A stretch of 64,000 nucleotides of DNA, taken from positions 1-64,000 of the forward strand of contig JAEPOO010000001.1 in NCBI GenBank assembly GCA_017642855.1, given 5' to 3'. The stretch comes from Pseudomonadales bacterium. GTDB taxonomy: Bacteria; Pseudomonadota; Gammaproteobacteria; Pseudomonadales; Azotimanducaceae. Both the position numbers and the translations under genes were made by a program. The notes under the pieces were generated by a model. That model saw nothing but the letters and a program-made list of their open reading frames with translations, did not search any database and had not been told where the DNA came from. Positions within the stretch are counted from its first letter, which is position 1; every line of letters begins with the position of its first letter. This document shows, in pieces, positions 57,583-64,000 of the stretch.

Positions 57583-58161
57583 CTAGTTGGGAAGAAATAT
57601 TGTGGTGACCCGATCGCCGTCTGTTGAATAAAACATGAACCTTCCTGCATCCAGGAAAGCCTTCATGCCGGCAGCGGTTGTGCGCCCTGTTTCGTTGTCG
57701 ATAAAGACCTTGGCATCCGTTTCCAGGTAATTTCGTTCTGGATAAATGGTCAGGCTATCAGTCTGGATATTGATAAACCTGCCCTCGTTACCGCTGCGGG
57801 TTGCCAGCACATTGTTCCAGAGCTCCACGACTTCTTCCCGGTAGTCTGAACCCGGGATAATTCTGCCGTCCGCGGCTGTGATATTCCATGGTGCACGTTC
57901 CTGGGCATGTGCGAGGTCCATGATGGGGGATTTCATGGTGGTGAGATCGGTTAAGGGAAAGTGTGTAAAGCGACTTGCATCGATTCTGTGTTGCAGGGCC
58001 CCGTCATTGTCGAACTGCTCGATGGTGGCATTGAGCATATATAAGTCGGGTTCGTTCCGAAGGGGTTGCTTATCGGATTCTTCGGCTTCGTCCAATACGA
58101 AATTGATGGACAGGGCGAATGCGAGCAGCAGAGTACTAAGCACGACAATTCGGTTGATCAT
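57583..58161 (-). CDS. lptC: LPS export protein LptC
   Basis: From ATG 58161 the protein has 192 residues, like E. coli LptC (191), with a single N-terminal membrane anchor (Ile-Val-Val-Leu-Ser-Thr-Leu-Leu-Leu-Ala-Phe) and a periplasmic jellyroll with Asp-Leu-Tyr-Met-Leu-Asn-Ala-Thr-Ile and Thr-Thr-Met-Lys-Ser-Pro. An upstream start at 58197 would overlap the exchanger gene. LptC hands LPS from LptB2FG to LptA. Normally kdsC precedes it; here the exchanger gene does. Confidence 0.88.
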   Translation of the reverse strand: MINRIVVLSTLLLAFALSINFVLDEAEESDKQPLRNEPDLYMLNATIEQFDNDGALQHRIDASRFTHFPLTDLTTMKSPIMDLAHAQERAPWNITAADGRIIPGSDYREEVVELWNNVLATRSGNEGRFINIQTDSLTIYPERNYLETDAKVFIDNETGRTTAAGMKAFLDAGRFMFYSTDGDRVTTIFLPN

Positions 58162-58174
58162 GTCAGCTATGCTA

Positions 58175-59155
58175 TCAGAGTCGTGCCGCTGACCCATCGA
58201 TGGCCGTGAAATAGAGTAAAGCCAGATAGCTGACCCAGATGGACACCATGATCATGCCCTTGATGCGGTTGAGGCTGCCGGAACCAATATAGGCGAAGCA
58301 AACCAGCATCATGGTTAACCCAAGCATCAGAATGTAGTCGCGCCACAGTAACTCGTACTGAATCGCGGTCGGTGAGATGACGCAGGGAATGGAAAGCACC
58401 GCTAGGATGTTAAAGATATTGGAGCCAACAATATTGCCGATCGCCATGTCGGTTTGATCCTTGAAAGCGCTGGTCACGGAAACAACCAGCTCGGGCAGGC
58501 TGGTGCCCACGGCTATCACGGTAAGGCCAATCAATAGCTCACCGACACCTAGACTGGTGGCAATGTTTTTCACAGCCCAAACAAGTAGCTCTGAACTAAG
58601 GAGTAGAAACATCAGTGCCACCACAAAGGTGATTAACGCTCGTGCATTGCTCATCTCGGGAATGTCTCCCAGTTCCTCGATCTCTGCCGTCAGTTCGGCC
58701 TGTGTCGACCTGCGATGTTCAGAGGCCAAGCGAAACAGAAACAGGCAGAGCCCCGTAAGAAGAAGTACGCCGTCCCAGATACCCAATCGGTAGTCGATCA
58801 GCGTCGCCCCGGCGCAAAGTGTGACAAAAACCATGATGGGCATGTCGTTACGCAGGATATCGACACGGAATTTGAGCGGTACCATGATGGCGGTGATGCC
58901 GAGCACCATGCCGATGTTCGCAATGTTCGAGCCGATCGCATTGCCCACCGCCAGTTCCGGCTGGTTTTGCAATGAAGAAATGCCGGATATAAATATCTCT
59001 GGGGCGGACGTGCCCAACGCGACAATCGTAAGCCCGATAACCATTGGGGAAATGTTGGAGTTGCGAGCGGTAGCAACCGAGCCAATAACGAACTGATCGG
59101 CGCTTTTAAAGAGTACGAGGAATCCGACGAGCAGGGCCGCGCTGTAGTAGATCAT
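58175..59155 (-). CDS. Na+/Ca2+ exchanger family protein (YrbG/CaxA-like)
   Basis: The 326-residue membrane protein has ten or so helices and the two inverted alpha repeats of the family: Val-Ala-Leu-Gly-Thr-Ser-Ala-Pro-Glu-Ile with Gly-Asn-Ala-Ile-Gly-Ser-Asn-Ile, and Val-Gly-Thr-Ser-Leu-Pro-Glu-Leu with Gly-Asn-Ile-Val-Gly-Ser-Asn-Ile. It exchanges Ca2+ for Na+ or H+ in the inner membrane. In E. coli yrbG sits between mla and kdsD; here kdsD and kdsC are absent after it. It is divergent from mlaF. Confidence 0.92.
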   Translation of the reverse strand: MIYYSAALLVGFLVLFKSADQFVIGSVATARNSNISPMVIGLTIVALGTSAPEIFISGISSLQNQPELAVGNAIGSNIANIGMVLGITAIMVPLKFRVDILRNDMPIMVFVTLCAGATLIDYRLGIWDGVLLLTGLCLFLFRLASEHRRSTQAELTAEIEELGDIPEMSNARALITFVVALMFLLLSSELLVWAVKNIATSLGVGELLIGLTVIAVGTSLPELVVSVTSAFKDQTDMAIGNIVGSNIFNILAVLSIPCVISPTAIQYELLWRDYILMLGLTMMLVCFAYIGSGSLNRIKGMIMVSIWVSYLALLYFTAIDGSAARL

Positions 59156-59249
59156 CCGAGGGGTGAGGGTGCTAACAAGCGCTCCATTTAAGGGTGTCTG
59201 TCCTTTATTTGCAAGGCGAAATGCAGGCTATAGCGGTTTTCTCATCGGG

Positions 59250-59583
59250 ATGTTAGCGTCGCCGGCTTTTGATTCAGCCGAAGTCGCAGACGTGCGCGAA
59301 GACCTGGTCGTACTCGAAAACGTTGTCTATCGAAGGGGTCGAAAACGAATCTTCGACAACCTGTCCCTGAGTGTGCCCGTAGGTAAGACCGAGGCGATCA
59401 TGGGTCCCAGCGAAACTGGCAAGACGACGCTGTTGCGATTGATCGGTGGACAGATTCAGCCTGATCGTGGTGCGGGATCTCGTTCTGATTAACCTTCCCC
59501 TGCCATTCCACTCCCCGGCTCCCAGTTATGAAGAAGCATTGCTGACGCCTGACCGCAAAGCTGGCTTGTTCAGCGTTGAGTAG
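59250..59583 (+). pseudogene. mlaF: mlaF remnant with large internal deletion
   Basis: The N-terminal ~75 codons match MlaF: Ile-Phe-Asp-Asn-Leu-Ser-Leu-Ser-Val-Pro, a Walker A reading Gly-Pro-Ser-Glu-Thr-Gly-Lys-Thr-Thr (Glu in place of the usual Gly), and Leu-Leu-Arg-Leu-Ile-Gly-Gly-Gln-Ile. Near 59469-59472 the reading jumps, in another frame, to the MlaF C-terminal tail (Val-Arg-Asp, then Pro-Leu-Pro-Phe-His-Ser-Pro-Ala-Pro-Ser-Tyr-Glu-Glu-Ala-Leu-Leu), ending at TAG 59581. Signature, Walker B and switch regions are gone, roughly 150-170 codons. The first frame stops at 59490. It cannot be an active ATPase. Confidence 0.85.
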
Positions 59584-59601
59584 AGCCGATCTTTAGGCAC
59601 G

Positions 59602-60276
59602 TTGGCGCGTATTAGAGTTCTTGGCCGGCAGACACTGCAGTTGTTCTCCACAATGGAGCGTGCACGCAGGCTCTGGTGGATGGCAATTGTTCACAAGCCG
59701 GACCCGGCGAACTTCGCTCTCGTGGTAAAGCAAATCTATCAGCTGGGTGTCCTCTCGGCTGTGACTTCGGTGCTACCAGGTTTTTCGATTGGCGCCGTTC
59801 TGGCTCAGCAGGGCTACAACCAGCTGGTGCGATATGGATCGGAAAGTGCACTCGGTCTCGTTAAGGCAACAGAATAGCTGGCCAGCATGGAGATGATGGG
59901 TGTCGATCCGCTCCGCAGAATGGTCGCGCCGCGGCTCTGGGCGGGATTCATATCTATGCCAGTGCTGGCGATGCTGTTCAGTGTGGTGGTTATCTGGGGC
60001 GCGGCGCTGGTTGGCATCGACTGGCTGGGCGTTTACGAGGGTGCCTTCTGGTCTTCCAGGTCCGAAGGTGTCGATTTTGTTCGTCATGATGTGAAAGGTA
60101 TCGTGAAATCGATTGTCTTTGGACTCGTGGTTGCGTGGCTAGCGGTGTTCCAGAGGTGTGACTCAGAACCCACCAGTGAAAGCATCGCTGATGCGACGAC
60201 GAGGACCGTGGTATTCTCAAGCGTCACGGTGCTGGTGCTCGACTTCTTCCTGACTTTGATGATGTTTAACTTCTAA
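59602..60276 (+). pseudogene. mlaE: mlaE permease with internal deletion and in-frame TAG
   Basis: Both halves of MlaE are recognisable in one frame. The first runs from a TTG at 59602 through Leu-Ala-Gln-Gln-Gly-Tyr-Asn-Gln-Leu-Val and Ser-Ala-Leu-Gly-Leu-Val. The second resumes with Lys-Ala-Thr-Glu, a TAG (59875-59877) where the family has Gln, then Leu-Ala-Ser-Met-Glu-Met-Met-Gly-Val-Asp-Pro-Leu-Arg-Arg to the normal C-terminus. About 32 codons between the halves (the conserved Arg-Glu-Leu-Gly-Pro-Val segment and following helix) are missing. Conserved positions are also altered, for example Arg-Cys-Asp-Ser where Gly-Tyr-Asp is usual. The permease is almost certainly inactive. Confidence 0.88.
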
Positions 60277-60285
60277 AGATCTTTC

Positions 60286-60606
60286 ATGCAGATGCGAATG
60301 ATCGAAATTGTTGTTGGTGCCTTCATGCTGGCAGGCCTGATTTCGCTCGGGATTCTGGTAACTCGAGTCAGTGGGTTTGATGTCGATGGTGAAACAGACA
60401 CCTATACGGTTTGTACGAGCTTTGAAAACGTCAGCGTCGATTCAACTGCTTCCATTCTTACCGAAGGATTGCTCGGCGGGAAGTGCATAGGATTGTCCAT
60501 TGGCGCTGAAGAGGACTTCCTTGTAGAAGGTAGTGAAATCACGGACACCCAGTCCGCGATCGTACTGGAGGAACTCATCGGTCAGTTTCTCCTCGATCAG
60601 TTTTAG
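60286..60606 (+). CDS. mlaD: Internally deleted MlaD, probably non-functional
   Basis: The frame is open but only 106 residues, against about 150 or more for MlaD. It keeps the N-terminal anchor (Ile-Val-Val-Gly-Ala-Phe-Met-Leu-Ala-Gly-Leu), the first MCE strand (Thr-Tyr-Thr-Val) and the end of the MCE domain (Asp-Ser-Thr-Ala-Ser-Ile, Gly-Leu-Leu-Gly-Gly-Lys, Thr-Gln-Ser-Ala-Ile-Val-Leu-Glu-Glu-Leu-Ile-Gly-Gln-Phe-Leu). The core of the MCE domain with the usual Pro-Val and Gly-x-Val-x-Gly-x-Val segment, about 40-45 codons, has been removed in frame between Glu-Asn-Val and Val-Asp-Ser. A folded MCE ring is unlikely. mlaC starts 10 bases later. Confidence 0.8.
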   Translation: MQMRMIEIVVGAFMLAGLISLGILVTRVSGFDVDGETDTYTVCTSFENVSVDSTASILTEGLLGGKCIGLSIGAEEDFLVEGSEITDTQSAIVLEELIGQFLLDQF

Positions 60607-60615
60607 GAGATTGGC

Positions 60616-61218
60616 ATGAGGCTATTTGCAGCGTTCCTTTTGATGTGCTCGCTTGGGAACGCCCAGGCGCAGACTGCTTATGAAAGCGTCAACGAATCCA
60701 CAACGATTTTGCTCGAGCGCCTGGTGGAGGTTCAGCCTTTGTATGAGGAGGATCCTGAGAAATTTTTTACTGCGGTCCAGGACGCACTGTCGCCATATAT
60801 CGACTTTGAAGGTTTCGCAAAACGGGTAATGGCGAAACATCATCAAACAGCAACGGAAGAGCAGCGTGCAGCGTTTCAGTTGAAGTTTGAAAAGGCTCTG
60901 ATCAGGACTTATGCAACGGCGCTGCTTGAATTTGACAACCAGAGAATCGTTGTTGTGAAACCCACGACACCGCAAAAGCGACTCGATAGGGCGACGATAT
61001 TGATTGAGGTCTATTCCGGATCTGGAACGCTTTATCCCGTGCACTACCAGTTGGGTCTGGGGGAAGACGGTCGCTGGTTACTGCGCAATGTCATCATTGA
61101 CGGCATTAACCTCGGGCTTCAGTTTCGATCGCAGTTCAATGCCTACATGCAGAAGTACAAGAAAGACATTGATCTCGTGATCGAGAACTGGGAAGTCGAA
61201 GTGAATGATGCATCTTGA
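60616..61218 (+). CDS. mlaC: MlaC, periplasmic phospholipid-binding protein
   Basis: The 200-residue protein has a signal peptide (Leu-Phe-Ala-Ala-Phe-Leu-Leu-Met, cleavage after Ala-Gln-Ala near residue 18) and MlaC features: Leu-Ser-Pro-Tyr-Ile-Asp-Phe-Glu-Gly-Phe-Ala-Lys-Arg-Val-Met, Glu-Glu-Gln-Arg-Ala-Ala-Phe, Thr-Tyr-Ala-Thr-Ala-Leu-Leu, and Trp-Leu-Leu-Arg-Asn-Val-Ile-Ile-Asp-Gly-Ile-Asn-Leu. Length matches the family. MlaC shuttles phospholipids between MlaA and MlaFEDB. It is intact as an open frame, although its inner-membrane partner genes here are broken. Confidence 0.92.
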   Translation: MRLFAAFLLMCSLGNAQAQTAYESVNESTTILLERLVEVQPLYEEDPEKFFTAVQDALSPYIDFEGFAKRVMAKHHQTATEEQRAAFQLKFEKALIRTYATALLEFDNQRIVVVKPTTPQKRLDRATILIEVYSGSGTLYPVHYQLGLGEDGRWLLRNVIIDGINLGLQFRSQFNAYMQKYKKDIDLVIENWEVEVNDAS

Positions 61219-61492
61219 GGGCAACGTTCTCTTTCTGGCGGGAGACCTGGACCTCAAGAATCTGATGGCTTTTCGTCATGACATCGAATCGCAGGTCGCT
61301 TCGTCCTCCAGTATTACCGTCGATCTGACCGATCTCATGGTGCATGGTTCTGCGATTCTCTCCCTCCTGGTGTTCCTCAAGCGGCGCGCTATTGCGGATA
61401 ATCGGTCCGTCCAGATAAGAGGTTGCAGAGAAGTGGTTCGCCAGATGGCGCGGGTTGCAGAGCTAGAGGCGCTGTTAGGCCTGACGGCTTAA
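61205..61492 (+). CDS. mlaB: MlaB, STAS-domain subunit
   Basis: The 95-residue protein is a single STAS domain: Leu-Phe-Leu-Ala-Gly-Asp-Leu-Asp, Ile-Thr-Val-Asp-Leu-Thr-Asp-Leu, and Gly-Ser-Ala-Ile-Leu-Ser-Leu-Leu-Val-Phe-Leu, followed by a helix with Arg-Gln-Met-Ala-Arg-Val-Ala. MlaB stabilises MlaF in the transporter. The start overlaps mlaC by 14 bases (a second ATG follows directly). The frame is intact although mlaF is not. Confidence 0.88.
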   Translation: MMHLEGNVLFLAGDLDLKNLMAFRHDIESQVASSSSITVDLTDLMVHGSAILSLLVFLKRRAIADNRSVQIRGCREVVRQMARVAELEALLGLTA

Positions 61493-61546
61493 CAAGCCGC
61501 GTGATAAGATGTCGCGCTTTTATTTAACCCTTTCGAGTCATTTTTA

Positions 61547-63051
<1,505 letters not shown>

Positions 63052-63054
63052 CGC

Positions 63055-63690
63055 ATGACTTCCAATGTGGTCATAGCGCTGACCAAAGGCCGGATTCTGG
63101 ATGCAGAGCTGGATTTGTTATCCAGTATCGGCATCGTGCCTGAAGAAGATCCTAGAAAATCCCGCAAGTTGGTATTCGGAACTAACCGTAGTGACTTGGA
63201 GATCATGATTCTTCGTGGTGCTGATGTGGCAACTTATGTTGAACACGGCATCGCTGACATGGGTATGTCGGGCAAAGACGTGTTGCTCGAACATGGTGGC
63301 ACCGGATTCTATGAGCCTCTTGATCTGGGTCTTGGTAAATGTCGAATCATGGTGGCCGGTCTGAAAGATGAACCGCCATTGCCTTCTAGGCTGAAGATTG
63401 CCACCAAATTTACGAATACAGCCAAGCGCTTTTATGCTTCCCGTGGGGTGCAGGTCGACATCATCAAGCTTTATGGCGCGATGGAACTCGCGCCGGTGAC
63501 CGGCCTTGCCCACCGCATCGTGGACATCGTTGAGACAGGGAACACCTTGAAAGCCAACGGCTTGGTGCCCATGGATCTAATTACGGAAATCAGTACTCGC
63601 CTGATCGTGAATGAATCGTCTTACAAGACGAAGTTTCAGGCGATTAAGGAGATTATTGATGCGCTCGAAAGTTCGGTGGCAGTGCAATGA
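63055..63690 (+). CDS. hisG: ATP phosphoribosyltransferase HisG, short form
   Basis: The 211-residue protein lacks the C-terminal regulatory domain of E. coli HisG (299 residues), so it is the short form that needs the HisZ subunit, not seen in this window. Motifs include Leu-Thr-Lys-Gly-Arg-Ile, Asp-Met-Gly-Met-Ser-Gly-Lys-Asp, and the PRPP loop Val-Asp-Ile-Val-Glu-Thr-Gly-Asn-Thr-Leu. It catalyses the first step of histidine synthesis. It overlaps hisD by 4 bases (ATGA). Confidence 0.96.
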   Translation: MTSNVVIALTKGRILDAELDLLSSIGIVPEEDPRKSRKLVFGTNRSDLEIMILRGADVATYVEHGIADMGMSGKDVLLEHGGTGFYEPLDLGLGKCRIMVAGLKDEPPLPSRLKIATKFTNTAKRFYASRGVQVDIIKLYGAMELAPVTGLAHRIVDIVETGNTLKANGLVPMDLITEISTRLIVNESSYKTKFQAIKEIIDALESSVAVQ

Positions 63691-64000
63691 TTTCCTATCT
63701 CGATACCACAGCGGCGGACTTTTCCGACGAACTCAACAGATTACTTGCCTTCGCTGAAGAAGATCAGGCGGAAGTGCGTGGCACCGTTCTATCGATCATC
63801 CGAGATGTTCGTGACCGTGGTGATGCGGCCGTTCTTGAACTCACCAATCGGTTTGATCACCAAAGTGCCGGATCCATGGCTGATCTGACATTGGATGCCG
63901 CTGACCTTAAAGCCGCTTATGAATCTCTGGATCCACTGGTTTGTGATGCATTGGAGGAATCAGCGTCTCGTGTGCGTGCTTACCACGAAGCCCAACTTAG
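63687..64000 (+). CDS. hisD: Histidinol dehydrogenase HisD, 3' partial
   Basis: The frame begins with ATG inside the hisG stop and runs to the window edge without a stop (104 codons). The N-terminus matches HisD: Val-Arg-Gly-Thr-Val, Ile-Ile-Arg-Asp-Val-Arg-Asp-Arg-Gly-Asp-Ala-Ala-Val-Leu-Glu-Leu-Thr-Asn-Arg-Phe-Asp. HisD oxidises histidinol to histidine. The hisG-hisD order is as in Pseudomonas. Confidence 0.93.
   Translation, partial: MISYLDTTAADFSDELNRLLAFAEEDQAEVRGTVLSIIRDVRDRGDAAVLELTNRFDHQSAGSMADLTLDAADLKAAYESLDPLVCDALEESASRVRAYHEAQL

Noticed and set aside
59163..59249. Longer N-terminus for the mlaF remnant
   Set aside because: The residues before ATG 59250 have no similarity to MlaF and probably belong to the divergent promoter region.

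Overview
The window looks like the chromosome of a free-living, probably marine gammaproteobacterium. Its gene order is close to that of Pseudomonadales and Cellvibrionales-type genomes: rpsU-yqeY-dnaG-rpoD-tRNA-Ile2, gatCAB, mreBCD-maf-rng-yhdP-nit, lptCAB-rpoN-hpf-ptsN-rapZ-ptsO, and mla-ibaG-murA-hisG-hisD. A short-form HisG and a type III pantothenate kinase fit that placement. The species cannot be named from the sequence alone. Genes are tightly packed, often with 4-base overlaps, and no gene-free stretch exceeds 300 bases.

Region 1 (1-19540) is the 3' part of one enormous gene for a repetitive, acidic beta-strand-repeat exoprotein (over 6,500 residues in the window, 5' end missing). 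Region 2 (19537-25803) holds folB and tsaD on the minus strand, then the macromolecular synthesis operon rpsU-yqeY-dnaG-rpoD, a strong terminator and tRNA-Ile2(CAT). Region 3 (25836-29711) has an exported M20 peptidase and a pantothenate/CoA operon panB-panC-coaX.

Region 4 (29754-36215) is accessory: a DUF2723 membrane glycosyltransferase, a polyprenyl-phosphate-mannose-synthase-like GT2 fused to GtrA, an amidohydrolase, a small unknown protein, an SDR oxidoreductase and a Tat-exported M15-like peptidase. Region 5 (36212-41119) has an HhH-tagged membrane protein, a DUF1499 membrane protein and gatCAB for indirect Gln-/Asn-tRNA synthesis.

Region 6 (41432-50798) is the cell-shape/envelope operon mreB-mreC-mreD-maf-rng-yhdP-nit. 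It meets a minus-strand cluster (50764-59155) of yjgA, mgtE, ptsO, rapZ, ptsN, hpf, rpoN, lptB, lptA, lptC and a Na+/Ca2+ exchanger. Region 7 (59250-64000) is the mla locus followed by ibaG, murA, hisG and a partial hisD.

The most striking observation is that mlaF, mlaE and mlaD each carry a separate internal deletion, and mlaE also has an in-frame TAG, while mlaC and mlaB stay open. The Mla lipid transporter therefore appears dead in this genome, whereas YhdP and Lpt genes remain intact. Other points of interest are a probable AUU start codon for mreC, the repeat architecture of the giant protein (including exact 468-base spacing of one unit), a probable polyprenyl-mannose/GT-C glycosylation pair, a small protein with its own good ribosome binding site, and a double-hairpin REP-like element upstream of mreB.
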